Positions 39,127 through 50,861 are shown, counted from the stretch's first letter. The stretch is DNA of 64,000 bases from Vibrio xiamenensis (GCF_900100015.1 NZ_FNDD01000015.1:1-64000), one strand, 5' to 3'. The notes: generated from the letters alone by a model not told the origin. Translations and numbers: made by a program.

Positions 39127-40035
39127 TTAAGCCCTTGGATGATGCTGATTGTGAATTTGTTTCAGTCTTTCTGTCGCTACGTGAGTATAAATTTGCGTGG
39201 TCGATAAGTCACTATGCCCGAGCAGCATCTGTACTACTCTGAGATCCGCACCGTAATTGAGTAGGTGTGTTGCAAAGGCATGTCTCAATACGTGCGGTGA
39301 TAACTTGTCACTATCGATGCCGGCAAGGAGAGCGTAATGCTTAATGCGATGCCAAAAGGTTTGCCGCGTCATCTGTTTAGCGCGCTTACTTGGAAACACC
39401 ACATCGGATGTCTGCTCACCGAGCAATATAGACCGCCCTTGAGCCAGAAAAGTTTCAATCCAATCCACCGCATCTTCGCCCATCGGCACTAAACGCTCTT
39501 TACCACCTTTACCAGTCACTCGGACCACACCTTGGCGCAAACTGATGTTTTCCATGGTTAAACTCACCAACTCAGTGACACGCAGACCAGTGGCATACAG
39601 CAGCTCAAGCATAGCTTTATCGCGCAGCTCTAAAGGATCGTTGGGATCGGGCGCGCTCAGCAGCGCATCAACTTGATCTTCGGTTAAATCTTTGGGTAAG
39701 CGTTTGGGCAGTTTCGGGCTGACCAGCAACGCGCTCGGATCATCGGCGCGAATTTTTTCGCGGTGCAGATACTGGAATAGACGGCGAATCGCCGATAGCA
39801 TTCGTGCGCGCGAGGTCTGCTTATAGTCTTTATCCACCAGCCAAGTCTGATATTGCTGCAAGCCATTTAAACTAATGAAATCCAAACGATAGTTGTGTGA
39901 TTCCATCCACTGCAGCAATTTGATCAAATCATTTCGATACGACGCTAATGTGTTTTCCGACAGACCACGCTCCATCCACATTGCATCTAAAAACTGTTCT
40001 ACCAGCCCTTGATCGGCCAAACCTTGCTCTGCCAC
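39127..40035 (-). CDS. xerD: Tyrosine recombinase XerD
   Basis: Resolves chromosome dimers at dif together with XerC and FtsK. 302 residues. SAM-like N-terminal core-binding domain (about 8-95) and a catalytic domain with Arg in ATGLRVTEL, Lys in TGKGGKERLVP, HVLRHAFATHLL, GHSDLSTTQIYTHV with the nucleophile Tyr. First gene of the xerD-dsbC-recJ unit and divergent from fldB. Chromosomal operon context argues for XerD and not a phage or integron integrase. Confidence 0.96.
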   Translation of the reverse strand: MAEQGLADQGLVEQFLDAMWMERGLSENTLASYRNDLIKLLQWMESHNYRLDFISLNGLQQYQTWLVDKDYKQTSRARMLSAIRRLFQYLHREKIRADDPSALLVSPKLPKRLPKDLTEDQVDALLSAPDPNDPLELRDKAMLELLYATGLRVTELVSLTMENISLRQGVVRVTGKGGKERLVPMGEDAVDWIETFLAQGRSILLGEQTSDVVFPSKRAKQMTRQTFWHRIKHYALLAGIDSDKLSPHVLRHAFATHLLNYGADLRVVQMLLGHSDLSTTQIYTHVATERLKQIHNQHHPRA

Positions 40036-40167
40036 GACTCACCTCTTCGCTAACTTAACGCTTCACTCTACGGGAGCGAATAGGACAATGCTACAAAATT
40101 TATCATGTTAAAGGCGCAGGTTTATGGTTAGAATTTGTTAGTTAACAGTAGAATTGAAAAAGAAATT

Positions 40168-40686
40168 ATGAAAATCGGTTTGTTTTACGGCTCAACCACC
40201 TGCTACACAGAAATGGCAGCGGAAAAAATTCGTCAATTGATCGGCGAAGAGTTAGTCGATGTCCACAATGTCAAAGACGCTCCACTCTCTTTAATGAATG
40301 ACTACGATTTTCTGATTTTAGGCATCTCAACTTGGGATTTCGGCGAAATTCAAGAAGACTGGAGTGCGATATGGCAGCAAATCGATGGCATATCTCTAAA
40401 AGACAAACACGTCGCTTTGTTCGGGCTCGGCGATCAAGAAGGCTATGGCGAATGGTATCTGGATGCAATGGGCCTACTTCACGACGAGATCGTCAAGACA
40501 CAAGCAAAAATTCTGGGGTACTGGCCAAACCAAGGCTACCAATTCGAAGCCTCAAAAGCCTTAACTGACGACGGCAGCCACTTTGTCGGCCTCGCCCTTG
40601 ATGAAGACTCGCAATATGAGCTAAGCGACGAGCGTATTGAAGCTTGGGTAGAACAGATTCTGGTTGAATACCATGACGCGCTTTAA
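40168..40686 (+). CDS. fldB: Flavodoxin 2
   Basis: FMN electron carrier of 172 residues. The phosphate loop [14 protein letters not shown] (8-21) is typical of FldB and not Fld[14 protein letters not shown] and [11 protein letters not shown] are the flavin-stacking loops. The ATG at 40168 (MKIGLFYGS) aligns with E. coli FldB (173 residues); upstream in-frame codons lack support. Divergent from xerD, as in E. coli. Physiological partners of FldB are not well defined; it is SoxRS-inducible in E. coli. Confidence 0.94.
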   Translation: MKIGLFYGSTTCYTEMAAEKIRQLIGEELVDVHNVKDAPLSLMNDYDFLILGISTWDFGEIQEDWSAIWQQIDGISLKDKHVALFGLGDQEGYGEWYLDAMGLLHDEIVKTQAKILGYWPNQGYQFEASKALTDDGSHFVGLALDEDSQYELSDERIEAWVEQILVEYHDAL

Positions 40687-40705
40687 TCGCGCGAAATGTG
40701 GCATT

Positions 40706-40732
40706 TAGGGCAGCCTCATTGTTGGCGCCCTA
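40706..40732. terminator. Weak hairpin between fldB and ampD
   Basis: TAGGGCAGCC (40706-40715) pairs with GGCGCCCTA (40724-40732) with one bulge. T-tracts are poor. It sits between convergent genes, so a terminator role is plausible. Confidence 0.4.
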
Positions 40733-40738
40733 GCAATG

Positions 40739-42313
<1,575 letters not shown>

Positions 42314-42360
42314 GCAAACGCATGTAAATTCCTTATTAGCAATACCCATTATCAAATAGC

Positions 42361-42387
42361 AACAGCAGGCTTAGGTCTGCTGTTTTT
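42361..42387 (+). terminator. nadC terminator
   Basis: Arms AACAGCAG (42361-42368) and CTGCTGTT (42377-42384), 8-nt loop, T-run after it. Confidence 0.85.
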
Positions 42388-42417
42388 CGATCCTCGCTCC
42401 CCTTTCCAAGCGCCAAT

Positions 42418-42468
42418 ACCAAGCAACTATACCAAGCAATAACACCAAGCACTAAAAACTTGGTGTTA
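42418..42468. repeat. Three ACCAAGCA repeats with 13-bp period, ending in a hairpin, upstream of pilA
   Basis: ACCAAGCA occurs at 42418, 42431 and 42444, exactly 13 bp apart; the first two copies are identical over TACCAAGCAA. The third copy is part of an inverted repeat TAACACCAAG (42440-42449) / CTTGGTGTTA (42459-42468). The tract lies about 140-190 bp upstream of pilA. It could be a regulator-binding array or a remnant of slippage. Confidence 0.55.
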
Positions 42469-42607
42469 GCACAAAGATTTGTGTGATTGACACGCAACAT
42501 ACCCAGTAAACCAAAACAAGTGCCTCGCACTTCGAGCCGCAAGCGCCGCCAAATCATTTATGGGCTCTTATGCTTCGCCAATACATTCACAGGCGAACTC
42601 TCCAAAC

Positions 42608-43054
42608 ATGTCATCACTTATTGCTCTCAAGCTTAAACAGCTTGGCTTTACTTTGATTGAATTGATGATCGTGGTTGCGATCATCGGCGTACTCTCTTCA
42701 ATTGCGCTTCCTGCGTACCAAAATTACGTTAAGAAGGCTGAATTTTCCGCAGCACTTGCCACCATGAAAGCCCTACTCACTCCCGCTGAACTCTACTATC
42801 AGGAATATGGCGGGTTTTCTGCGAGCCAATCCTCAGCAGTATTTTCAGCTCTGGGCATTTCTGCCAGCACACCAACTTTGGGTAGCATTGAAATCAAAAC
42901 CAACGCGTTGGAGTTTTCGTTTCAAAGCAGTGCGATTGCGACTAACACCACCATTTCTTATTCACGCACCACCAGTGGCTGGCAATGCTCCACCACACTC
43001 GCCAGTGGTGAATCTGCCGACATCGTGCCAAGCAGTTGCCCGGAGAGCCCGTAA
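42608..43054 (+). CDS. pilA: Type IV major pilin PilA
   Basis: Type IVa pilin of 148 residues. Short leader [13 protein letters not shown] is cut after Gly13 by PilD to give [28 protein letters not shown], with Phe+1 and Glu+5. The globular part ends in a disulfide loop (Cys in SGWQC and in VPSSCPESP). The ATG at 42608 is chosen because it gives the typical leader, but no good Shine-Dalgarno precedes it (CTCTCCAAAC). The C-terminal half of PilA varies between strains. Its stop overlaps pilB (TAATG). Confidence 0.93.
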   Translation: MSSLIALKLKQLGFTLIELMIVVAIIGVLSSIALPAYQNYVKKAEFSAALATMKALLTPAELYYQEYGGFSASQSSAVFSALGISASTPTLGSIEIKTNALEFSFQSSAIATNTTISYSRTTSGWQCSTTLASGESADIVPSSCPESP

Positions 43055-44694
43055 TGAGCTCAAATCTTGCCAACCTATTACGCAAGACCGATTGGCTGAC
43101 AGAGCAGCAATATGGGCAAATTATTGCTAGCCCTTTAAGCCCCATCGACGCGCTGTTAGCGATAAAGGCTCATCAATCTGAAACATTGGCGCAATACCTC
43201 AGCGACTACTTTCAACTGCCGCATGTCAATTTGACCGACTTTGATTACCCAGCGGTGTGTGAGCAATTTAATCTAACCGCGGTATGGCAACGTTTTATAG
43301 CATTGCCTATTCAGTGCGATAGTAAGCTCACAGTGGCGGTTGCCGACCCAACGGATACGGAACTCGAGCCAGAGCTGCGCTTTCACACTGGATTGGATAT
43401 TGAATTGGTGGTTGCAGATTACCAACAATTGGCGGCAGCGCTACAAACGCTGTTTAGTCATCAAGTTCAAGAGAACGCTACAAGTTATCGCTTCGCCAAC
43501 ACTCAAGCGCCCGATGATGAATCTGCCCCTTTTCAAGACGACTCAATTAGCCAATATATCGAACAAATTCTTCAGCAAGCTGCCGCACAAAAAGCCTCTG
43601 ACATTCATTTTGAACCCAATCAGCACGGCTATCGTATCCGCTTTCGAATCGATGGATTGCTCAGCACCATCACTCAGGTATCGCCGCCGCTGAGCCTGCG
43701 CCTTGCTGGGCGGGTAAAGATTTTAGCCAACCTTGATATTGCCGAACGCAGGCTACCGCAAGACGGACGCACTCAGCTCACGTTCACCCCGCAAAGTAAC
43801 CTCGATATCCGGGTCTCAACACTGCCAACGGTATGGGGTGAGAAAATCGTCCTTAGGCTTTTAGATCAAAGCTTAGCGGCATTAACCATCCCAGAATTAG
43901 GCTTATCCAAGCATCAGCAATCACTGTTTCTCAACGCGCTCAATCAACCTCAAGGTCTGATTTTAATTACTGGGCCAACGGGAAGCGGCAAAACCGTTTC
44001 GCTTTATAGTGGCCTTAACCATATCAACCGAGACAACATCAATATCGCCACCGCCGAAGACCCGGTTGAAATTCTGCTCGATGGGGTCAATCAAGTCGAA
44101 ATCAAACCGCAAATTGGCTTTGATTTTGCGCACGCCTTGCGCGCTTTTTTACGTCAAGACCCTGATGTCCTGATGATTGGAGAAATTCGTGATAAAGAAA
44201 CCGCCGACATCGCAGTCAAAGCGGCGCAAACCGGCCATTTAGTTCTGGCAACCCTGCATACCAATTCTGCCGCGCAAAGTATCACGCGCTTAATGCAAAT
44301 GGGTGTCGCTCCCTATAACGTCAGCGCCTCGCTTAACTTGATTATTGCTCAGCGTCTGGTACGTAAATTATGCCTTCACTGCAAAGTTCCCAGCGTACCG
44401 ACGGCTAAACTGATGGAGCAGCTCGATCGTTCACACGCCATCACACCGTTCGATGCCAATCCTCAAGGCTGCGACCATTGCCATCATGGTTACTCAGGTC
44501 GAATCGGAATATATCAAGTGATGAAACTCGACCATTCGCTTGCTCACGCCATCAACCAGCAACAATCCGCCGTGAAATTAGAGGAGATCGCGCGCCAAAA
44601 CGGCAGCCACAGTTTGTATCAAGCCGGACTTGAGAAATGGGCACAAGGCCTCACCAGCCATGCGGAACTCGAAAGAGTGTTACTCAGCGAATGA
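43054..44694 (+). CDS. pilB: Type IV pilus extension ATPase PilB
   Basis: Hexameric ATPase that drives pilus assembly. 546 residues from ATG 43054, which shares its A with the pilA stop and has GGAGA upstream. N-terminal T2SSE domain (about 50-150), Walker A ITGPTGSGKTVS (about 303-314), Asp box, Walker B LMIGEIRD, His box GHLVLATLHTN, and a zinc tetracysteine CLHC ... CDHCHHGYSGR. All motifs intact. A 41-bp gap separates it from pilC. Confidence 0.95.
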   Translation: MSSNLANLLRKTDWLTEQQYGQIIASPLSPIDALLAIKAHQSETLAQYLSDYFQLPHVNLTDFDYPAVCEQFNLTAVWQRFIALPIQCDSKLTVAVADPTDTELEPELRFHTGLDIELVVADYQQLAAALQTLFSHQVQENATSYRFANTQAPDDESAPFQDDSISQYIEQILQQAAAQKASDIHFEPNQHGYRIRFRIDGLLSTITQVSPPLSLRLAGRVKILANLDIAERRLPQDGRTQLTFTPQSNLDIRVSTLPTVWGEKIVLRLLDQSLAALTIPELGLSKHQQSLFLNALNQPQGLILITGPTGSGKTVSLYSGLNHINRDNINIATAEDPVEILLDGVNQVEIKPQIGFDFAHALRAFLRQDPDVLMIGEIRDKETADIAVKAAQTGHLVLATLHTNSAAQSITRLMQMGVAPYNVSASLNLIIAQRLVRKLCLHCKVPSVPTAKLMEQLDRSHAITPFDANPQGCDHCHHGYSGRIGIYQVMKLDHSLAHAINQQQSAVKLEEIARQNGSHSLYQAGLEKWAQGLTSHAELERVLLSE

Positions 44695-44735
44695 TAACTT
44701 CCCTTTCTCCCAACCAAGCCAGTGAGCAAGGTTAG

Positions 44736-45950
44736 ATGGAAAATCGTTTGAAGCACTACCATTGGCTTGGCATGACCAAACAAGGGCGCAAACAGTCAGG
44801 GCAAATGCTCGCTTGCTGTCAACAGCAGCTTAAGCAACAACTCGCTGAGCGTAATATTCAATTACGCCAAGTTCGTGAGCGCCGATGTTCACCAATTGCA
44901 ATGGCGCGCCAGCGCGCAACGCATAAAGACATCACACAATGGACCGCACAGCTTGCCACTTTACTCACCACCGGAATCAGCTTAGTGCCAGCACTAAAAC
45001 TGATGCGACGCACCCAGACCAAAGCCGAGCTGCAAGCAATCATTTTTATTCTGCTAAGAGAATTAGAATCGGGCCGCGCCATGTCTGATGCCTTAGCGAA
45101 GGCCAGTGACCTGTTTGACCTTTTCTATCTACAACTGATTCGCAATGGCGAACTCAGCGGCCAACTCGGTCAAAGCCTGGCGCGTATTGCTCAATACCGC
45201 GAAAAAGTCGAACAGCTAAAAGCCAAAGTGTTTAAAGCGCTGCTTTACCCAACTGTCGTCAGTGTGATTGCACTTGGGGTGTGTTATTTGATGCTGACCT
45301 TAGTTATTCCCGAGTTTGAACGTATGTTTGTAAGCTTTGGTGCATCGCTACCTTGGTTTACTCGCCAAGTCCTTGAATTATCCAATTTCGTGTCTCGCTA
45401 CTCAATCAAGGCAATGCTGGCACTGGTCATCATCGCAGTCGCAATTCGCTCTTATCTAAAACGTTCGCTTAAAGCTCGTGCGATGCTAAGTCGCTTCAGT
45501 CTATCGCTGCCGATCGTCGGTGAACTACTCACCAAAGCTGCACTAGCAAAATTCAGCCGTACGCTAGCGATCAGTTGTCAAGCTGGAGTGCCTATTCTGA
45601 GCGCCCTTAACCACGCGAAGGCCACCACGGATAATCTGCACTTACAAAATATCATTGCTCAAATCCACCATCAGACTTCTCAAGGCAGTGCCATCTCAGT
45701 TGCGATGTGCGAATACCGCGCGTTTCCAGAATTAATGCAACAGATGATCGCCGTTGGCGAAGAGAGCGGACAATTGGACACTATGCTCAATAAAATTGCT
45801 GCGATTTATGAAATCGAAGTCGAAAACCGCACCGATAACTTAGGCCAGTTATTTGAGCCGTTAATCATCACCGTATTAGGCAGCATTATTGGCGGCTTAG
45901 TGATCGCTATGTATCTGCCGATCTTTAATTTAATGAGTGTATTAGGGTAA
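44736..45950 (+). CDS. pilC: Type IV pilus inner-membrane platform protein PilC
   Basis: Platform protein that couples PilB to pilin polymerisation. 404 residues, with two T2SSF domains (about 70-190 and 275-395) and three hydrophobic segments (about 170-190, 225-240 and near the C-terminus). Family motifs: TAQLATLLTTGISLVPAL and FPELMQQMIAVGEESGQLD. Followed after 65 bp by pilD. Confidence 0.94.
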   Translation: MENRLKHYHWLGMTKQGRKQSGQMLACCQQQLKQQLAERNIQLRQVRERRCSPIAMARQRATHKDITQWTAQLATLLTTGISLVPALKLMRRTQTKAELQAIIFILLRELESGRAMSDALAKASDLFDLFYLQLIRNGELSGQLGQSLARIAQYREKVEQLKAKVFKALLYPTVVSVIALGVCYLMLTLVIPEFERMFVSFGASLPWFTRQVLELSNFVSRYSIKAMLALVIIAVAIRSYLKRSLKARAMLSRFSLSLPIVGELLTKAALAKFSRTLAISCQAGVPILSALNHAKATTDNLHLQNIIAQIHHQTSQGSAISVAMCEYRAFPELMQQMIAVGEESGQLDTMLNKIAAIYEIEVENRTDNLGQLFEPLIITVLGSIIGGLVIAMYLPIFNLMSVLG

Positions 45951-46015
45951 AATCCTCGCACTTTGAAGGATAACTGTGCCAAGCTTATGGCTTAGCCTAG
46001 ATTTGAGACTCGTTT

Positions 46016-46885
46016 ATGGAAGCCTTTCACTATTACCCTTGGTTATTTCCAACCATGGCTGCCATGTTTGGCGTCATTGTGGGTAGTTTTCTCAATGTGG
46101 TGATCTATCGGCTCCCCATCATCATGGAGCGCGAGTGGCGCCAAGAATGCGCTGACAGTTTTCCGGAATATCATATCGAGCCTCCACAAGGTAAATTTAG
46201 CTTAAGTTTACCGCGCTCAACCTGCCCGAAATGCCAAACGCCACTTCGGTTGATTGATAATATTCCGATCATCAGTTGGCTGATGTTAAAAGGCCAATGT
46301 CACCATTGTCACGCGCCGATAAGCGCCCGTTATCCGCTCATTGAACTGCTTGCGGGAGTCATTGCTTGCGCGGTCGCCGTGCAATTTGGCTTTGGCGTCT
46401 ATGCCATAACTTTGATTGGATTTAGTCTGACGCTACTGGCTCTAACCGCAATTGATTTTGAGACTCTTCTGCTGCCCGATCAACTGACACTCCCTTTGCT
46501 TTGGGCAGGAATTCTGGTTGCCTTGACTGAGCTTGGCCCAATTTCACTTTATGATTCGGTCATCGGCGCTATTAGTGGCTACTTGAGTTTGTGGCTGGTG
46601 TATTGGGTATTTAAGCTACTGACCGGAAAAGAAGGAATGGGATTTGGCGATTTCAAACTTCTTGCAGCGCTTGGCGCTTGGCTTGGTTGGCAAGCGTTGC
46701 CGTTTGTGGTGCTGCTTTCATCGGTCGTCGGCCTTATCTTCGGCCTCATTCAACTTAGACTGCAAAAGCAAGGCATCGATAAAGCGTTTCCTTTTGGCCC
46801 TTACCTAGCCATTGCGGGTTGGTGCATTATGATGTGGGGGCAACCTTTTATGGCTTGGTATTTTCGTTACTATCTAGGGTACTAA
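46016..46885 (+). CDS. pilD: Prepilin peptidase / N-methyltransferase PilD
   Basis: Cleaves and methylates type IV pilins and, in vibrios, type II secretion pseudopilins, so it has a wider role than the pilus. 289 residues, about eight hydrophobic segments. Zinc-type cysteines Cys70, Cys73, Cys95, Cys98 in the methylase loop. The two catalytic aspartates lie in [11 protein letters not shown] and GFGDFKLL. One base separates its stop from coaE. Confidence 0.96.
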   Translation: MEAFHYYPWLFPTMAAMFGVIVGSFLNVVIYRLPIIMEREWRQECADSFPEYHIEPPQGKFSLSLPRSTCPKCQTPLRLIDNIPIISWLMLKGQCHHCHAPISARYPLIELLAGVIACAVAVQFGFGVYAITLIGFSLTLLALTAIDFETLLLPDQLTLPLLWAGILVALTELGPISLYDSVIGAISGYLSLWLVYWVFKLLTGKEGMGFGDFKLLAALGAWLGWQALPFVVLLSSVVGLIFGLIQLRLQKQGIDKAFPFGPYLAIAGWCIMMWGQPFMAWYFRYYLGY

Positions 46886-46886
46886 C

Positions 46887-47495
46887 ATGACCTTTGTTGT
46901 TGGACTAACTGGCGGAATTGCCAGCGGTAAAACGACCGTCGCCAATCTGTTTCATGATCAGTTTGGCATTGAAATTGTCGATGCCGACGTTGCGGCGCGA
47001 GAAGTCGTAGAACCGGGCTCTGAAGGCTTACAAGCGCTTGAGTCTCGATATGGAAATAAAGTTCTGTTACCTGATGGTCGCCTTAATCGTAGTGAACTAA
47101 GGGAAATCATTTTTAGCGACGAGCATGAAAAGCAATGGGTAAATCAACTGCTTCACCCGCTAATTCGTCGGCGTATGCTTGAGCAGCTTGAAAACATCAA
47201 TTCAGCGTATGCTTTGCTGGTGATTCCTTTGATGGTGGAAAATGGTCTGCAAAGCATGGCTGACCGCGTATTGGTCATTGATGTGAATGAGAAAGTGCAG
47301 CTAGAGCGCACCATGCAAAGGGATCACGTTTCGGAGCAACAGGCTCGATCAATCCTAGCCGCGCAGGCAAATCGTGAGCAGCGTTTAGCTATTGCTGACG
47401 ATGTGGTTAAAAATGACGCAAAAAACCAGAAACTTTTGCCTCAAATCACAGAATTGCATCAAAAGTACCTAGCATTATGTAGGGAAAATCTGTGA
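46887..47495 (+). CDS. coaE: Dephospho-CoA kinase
   Basis: Last step of coenzyme A synthesis. 202 residues. P-loop [11 protein letters not shown] (7-17), [10 protein letters not shown], and the lid region [21 protein letters not shown]. It follows pilD by one base, so it is transcribed with the pil genes, the order also found in Pseudomonas and other vibrios. Confidence 0.96.
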   Translation: MTFVVGLTGGIASGKTTVANLFHDQFGIEIVDADVAAREVVEPGSEGLQALESRYGNKVLLPDGRLNRSELREIIFSDEHEKQWVNQLLHPLIRRRMLEQLENINSAYALLVIPLMVENGLQSMADRVLVIDVNEKVQLERTMQRDHVSEQQARSILAAQANREQRLAIADDVVKNDAKNQKLLPQITELHQKYLALCRENL

Positions 47496-47535
47496 AAATG
47501 AGTACAGCAAAGTTACAAAAAGGCACCTTCATTGC

Positions 47536-48276
47536 ATGACAGCTCATTATTTTGAACATCCACTCAACGAAAAGACACGAATCTACTTACGAGTAGAATA
47601 TTTAATGCGTCAACTTAAGGTGTCCGCTAAGTTTAGTGATGATCTTCAATATCTGCTGTTCTTCCGTTCCCTGTTTGACCTTTTAGAAATTTTCGACCAG
47701 ATCCAACTTAAAAGCGAACTTGCCAAAGACATTGAAAAGCAGCGCCTCTCTTACCGCAGCTGGCTAAATGTGGACGGCGTTGACCAAGAGATGCTGCAGC
47801 ACGTGCTGCAAGATATCGACACCATTCACGGTGCTTTGATGCAAGCGGAACGTTTTGGCCAGTCACTGAAAGATGACCGTTTTCTGAGTACCATTCGTCA
47901 ACGTTTCAATTTACCTGGCGGAGCATGCGGTTTTGACCTGCCAGCACTGCATCATTGGCTTCATTTAAGTGACGAAGTGAAAACGCGCGATTCTGCTAAA
48001 TGGGTCGGAACTCTGCAAGCGCTCGCCGACGCACTAGAAATGTGGCTAAAGCTGGCCAGAGAAACTGGCATGTTCAAATCTCATATTGCGACCAATGGTT
48101 TCTACCAAAGTGATGCGGAAGACGCCAATATTCTGCGCCTCAGTATTCCTCTGCATTTTGGTGTCTACCCAATGATTTCAGGCCACAAAAATCGCTTCGC
48201 GATAAAATTTATCGACTTTCAAACCGGACAAGCCTGTTCCGACGATATCGATTTTGAACTGGCTGTTTGCAGCTAG
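47536..48276 (+). CDS. zapD: Cell division protein ZapD (FtsZ-bundling)
   Basis: Cytosolic protein that cross-links FtsZ filaments at the division site. 246 residues, all-alpha N-terminal part and beta C-terminal part of the DUF1342 family. Recognised by [18 protein letters not shown] at the start and [15 protein letters not shown]. The coaE-zapD-yacG order is as in E. coli. Confidence 0.94.
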   Translation: MTAHYFEHPLNEKTRIYLRVEYLMRQLKVSAKFSDDLQYLLFFRSLFDLLEIFDQIQLKSELAKDIEKQRLSYRSWLNVDGVDQEMLQHVLQDIDTIHGALMQAERFGQSLKDDRFLSTIRQRFNLPGGACGFDLPALHHWLHLSDEVKTRDSAKWVGTLQALADALEMWLKLARETGMFKSHIATNGFYQSDAEDANILRLSIPLHFGVYPMISGHKNRFAIKFIDFQTGQACSDDIDFELAVCS

Positions 48277-48374
48277 ACGAGCACGACGACAGTAAACACT
48301 CTATTTGCATTTGAGACGTGTTGCGTCAACAATAGCGTTCGAAATGTCGTAAATTCCACAACTAGGCTCTACTG

Positions 48375-48572
48375 ATGGAAAAAAAGATCACAATCGTCAA
48401 ATGCCCACAATGCGGTGCTGACGTCGAGTGGGGAGAACAAAGCCCACACCGCCCATTCTGCAGCAAAAAATGTCAAATGATTGATTTCGGTGAATGGGCC
48501 GATGAAGAGAAATCCATACCAGGCGCTCCAGATATGTCTGACAGCGATGGTTGGTCAGAAGACCAATACTAA
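48375..48572 (+). CDS. yacG: DNA gyrase inhibitor YacG
   Basis: Small zinc protein of 65 residues that binds GyrB and inhibits gyrase in E. coli. Four zinc cysteines at 10, 13, 29 and 33 (VKCPQCG ... PFCSKKC), followed by the acidic tail. Closed by a terminator. Confidence 0.95.
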   Translation: MEKKITIVKCPQCGADVEWGEQSPHRPFCSKKCQMIDFGEWADEEKSIPGAPDMSDSDGWSEDQY

Positions 48573-48593
48573 TCTTTTCCTAATTTAAGAATC

Positions 48594-48625
48594 AAAGGTT
48601 GATGTGCAAACATCAGCCTTTTTTA
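48594..48625 (+). terminator. yacG terminator
   Basis: AAAGGTTGATGT (48594-48605), loop GCAA, ACATCAGCCTTT (48610-48621) with one G-T pair, then a T-run. Confidence 0.88.
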
Positions 48626-48671
48626 TTTTCAAACAATCCGTTAGACCACAACCTCATAGCAAACACTGTTC

Positions 48672-48794
48672 ATTTCGGTGAATTTAAGCGCCGGAGTATT
48701 TTACGATAGCAAGGAGGAGGAACGGAGTTTACACCCGTAAATGAGTACCGACGACGCTGCTAGCGTGAAATACCACCAGCTTAAATCCCGAAAT
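48672..48794. repeat. ERIC-like imperfect palindrome (about 123 bp)
   Basis: The outer arms (48672-48712 and 48753-48794) are about 80 percent complementary: ATTTCGG-ATTTAAGC-...-GTATTTTACGATAGCA versus the reverse complement of the right arm. The centre reads CGGAGTTTACACCCGTAAATGA, close to the ERIC core CGGAGCTTACATCAGTAAGTGA. Length, central symmetry and location between two terminators all fit the ERIC/IRU family of non-autonomous repeats. Confidence 0.75.
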
Positions 48795-48824
48795 AAAAAA
48801 AACGGAGCCAATAAGGCTCCGTTT
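48795..48824 (-). terminator. rplS operon terminator
   Basis: Arms AAACGGAGCC (48800-48809) and GGCTCCGTTT (48815-48824), loop AATAA; on the minus strand a long T-run follows. Confidence 0.93.
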
Positions 48825-48848
48825 CGTCTGAGAATGCGGGTTATAGCA

Positions 48849-49202
48849 TTACTTCTTAGCAAGTTTCTCTTTGATACGAGCTGACTTACCAGAACGCTCA
48901 CGTAGGTAGTACAACTTGGCACGACGTACTGCACCACGGCGTTTAACTTCGATGCTATCAACCATTGGAGAGTGAGTTTGGAACGTACGCTCAACACCTT
49001 CACCGTTAGAGATTTTACGTACAGTGAATGCAGAGTGTAGACCACGGTTACGAATACCGATAACTACGCCTTCGAACGCCTGTAGACGTTCACGGTCGCC
49101 TTCTTTTACCTTAACTTGAACAACAACAGTGTCACCTGGTGCAAATTTAGGTAGGTCTGATTTCATTTGCTCTTGCTCAAGAGCTTTGATGATGTTACTC
49201 AT
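48849..49202 (-). CDS. rplS: 50S ribosomal protein L19
   Basis: Ribosomal protein at the 30S-50S interface. 117 residues. Family signature: [29 protein letters not shown] and [20 protein letters not shown] segment, with [15 protein letters not shown] at the C-terminus. Last gene of the rpsP-rimM-trmD-rplS operon, followed by a strong terminator. Confidence 0.98.
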   Translation of the reverse strand: MSNIIKALEQEQMKSDLPKFAPGDTVVVQVKVKEGDRERLQAFEGVVIGIRNRGLHSAFTVRKISNGEGVERTFQTHSPMVDSIEVKRRGAVRRAKLYYLRERSGKSARIKEKLAKK

Positions 49203-49243
49203 TTTTTAAATTCCTAGAATAAACTGATACTAAATAAATTAGG

Positions 49244-49987
49244 TTACTGAGCACGATATTCTTTAATGAATTCGGCTAGTAATAGTTCCTGTTCGTCAGT
49301 CAGAGCTAGGTTTTCCAGGAGCTCTGGTCTTCTTAGCCAAGTACGACCTAGCGATTGCTTTAATCGCCAGCGACGAATGTCCTTGTGATTACCTGACTTG
49401 AGTACTGAAGGAACTTCAATACCATCAAGAATCTCCGGACGAGTATAGTGGGGACAGTCCAATAAGCCATTGGCAAAAGAGTCTTCTTCTGCTGACGCGA
49501 AATCTCCAAGCACTCCAGGAATAAACCGTGAGACTGAATCTATCAACGTCATGGCTGGAATTTCACCACCCGTCATTACAAAATCACCAATCGACCATTC
49601 TTCGTCGACTTCTGATTGAATAATGCGTTCATCTACCCCTTCATAGCGACCACAAATAAGAAGCAAGTTCTCATTGGTTGCCAGCTCTTCGACTCCTTGT
49701 TGATCGAGTTTACGACCTTGAGGAGAGAGATAAATGACTTTCGTCTTTCCCGGTGCGGTTTGTTTGGCTGCTTGAATGGCATCGCGCAAAGGCTGAACCA
49801 TCATTAACATGCCGGGACCACCACCGTAAGGTCTATCATCAACAGTGCGATGTTTGTCATGAGTGAAATCACGGGGATTCCATGTTTCAACTGACAAAAG
49901 ACCTTTTTTAACCGCTTGACCTGTTACTCCAAAATCCGTAACGCTGCGGAACATCTCAGGAAATAGGCTTATAACGCCAACCCACAT
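49244..49987 (-). CDS. trmD: tRNA (guanine(37)-N1)-methyltransferase
   Basis: Makes m1G37 to prevent frameshifting. 247 residues, SPOUT fold. Motifs: ISLFPEMF at the start, [14 protein letters not shown] (about 50-63), [13 protein letters not shown] (about 110-122), [14 protein letters not shown]. Third gene of the operon, 26 bp after rimM. Confidence 0.98.
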   Translation of the reverse strand: MWVGVISLFPEMFRSVTDFGVTGQAVKKGLLSVETWNPRDFTHDKHRTVDDRPYGGGPGMLMMVQPLRDAIQAAKQTAPGKTKVIYLSPQGRKLDQQGVEELATNENLLLICGRYEGVDERIIQSEVDEEWSIGDFVMTGGEIPAMTLIDSVSRFIPGVLGDFASAEEDSFANGLLDCPHYTRPEILDGIEVPSVLKSGNHKDIRRWRLKQSLGRTWLRRPELLENLALTDEQELLLAEFIKEYRAQ

Positions 49988-50013
49988 AGTGTTCTTACTC
50001 CGTCACAGGGGAG

Positions 50014-50544
50014 TTAAAATCCAGGATCCCAGTCAACTTCGATCCGTTGAGCGGTGCGATCAATTTGTTTGATCACCTGCTCTTCAAGAAACGGGATTAA
50101 TCGTTCCTTTTGCCCGAAAGCATCTTTCAGATTGGCTTTCACTACCAAAACATCGTTCGAGCCAGTTTCCAACATGTCAGTTACAACGCCGAGGTCATAA
50201 CCTTTTGTGGTCACCACTTGCATACCGAACAATTCACGCCAGTAGAATTCATCTTCTGACAATTCAGGCAGTACCGCCGGGTCAATTGCGATTTCAAAGT
50301 TCGTCATCAAATGCGCGTCTTCACGAACATCCATGCCTTCCAGCTTCACCACCATACCTTTGTTATGGCGCTTCCAGCTTTCTACTTTGTGCTCAACCCA
50401 CTCACCCTTTTGGTTAACAAACCAAGGGCTGTAATCGAAAATGCTTTCAGCATTATCTGTGTAGGAAAAAACTTTAAGCCAGCCGCGAATACCATAAGTC
50501 GCGCCAAATTTGCCGACGACAATTTTTTCGCTCTGCGTGCTCAT
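50014..50544 (-). CDS. rimM: Ribosome maturation factor RimM
   Basis: Assists 30S head assembly through protein S19. 176 residues from ATG 50544 ([14 protein letters not shown]), chosen because AAGGTAAAG lies upstream and it fits the E. coli protein; an in-frame ATG six codons earlier has no ribosome binding site. RimM domain ([14 protein letters not shown]) and PRC-barrel ([14 protein letters not shown]) are both present. 35 bp after rpsP. Confidence 0.96.
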   Translation of the reverse strand: MSTQSEKIVVGKFGATYGIRGWLKVFSYTDNAESIFDYSPWFVNQKGEWVEHKVESWKRHNKGMVVKLEGMDVREDAHLMTNFEIAIDPAVLPELSEDEFYWRELFGMQVVTTKGYDLGVVTDMLETGSNDVLVVKANLKDAFGQKERLIPFLEEQVIKQIDRTAQRIEVDWDPGF

Positions 50545-50579
50545 TGTTTCTTTACCTTCCATCGATTTAAGCTACTCAA

Positions 50580-50828
50580 TTAAGCCGCTTTTTGAGCGTC
50601 TTTAACTAGCTTAGCAACGCGGTCAGATAGAGATGCGCCTTGACCAACCCAGTGGTTAACGCGATCTAGGTCTAGACGTAGACCTTCTTCTTGACCTTTA
50701 GCAGTAGGGTTAAAGAAACCTACTTTTTCGATGAAACGGCCAGTTGCAGCATTGCGGCTGTCCGCTACTACGATTTGATAGAATGGACGCTTTTTAGCGC
50801 CGTGACGTGCCAAACGAATGGTTACCAT
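50580..50828 (-). CDS. rpsP: 30S ribosomal protein S16
   Basis: Ribosomal protein of 82 residues, beginning [20 protein letters not shown], the family signature. First gene of the rpsP-rimM-trmD-rplS operon. AAAGAGGACGAT precedes the ATG. Confidence 0.98.
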   Translation of the reverse strand: MVTIRLARHGAKKRPFYQIVVADSRNAATGRFIEKVGFFNPTAKGQEEGLRLDLDRVNHWVGQGASLSDRVAKLVKDAQKAA

Positions 50829-50861
50829 ATCGTCCTCTTTGCTTTCTCAAAAATAAAATTA

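Noticed and set aside
39127..40035. Tyrosine recombinase as a sign of a genomic island or integron
   Set aside because: Operon context xerD-dsbC-recJ and full-length sequence identify housekeeping XerD; no attC sites, cassettes or tRNA junctions are nearby.
48672..48794. Vibrio super-integron attC (VCR) site
   Set aside because: It lacks the GTTRRRY core and VCR ends, and its centre resembles ERIC instead.
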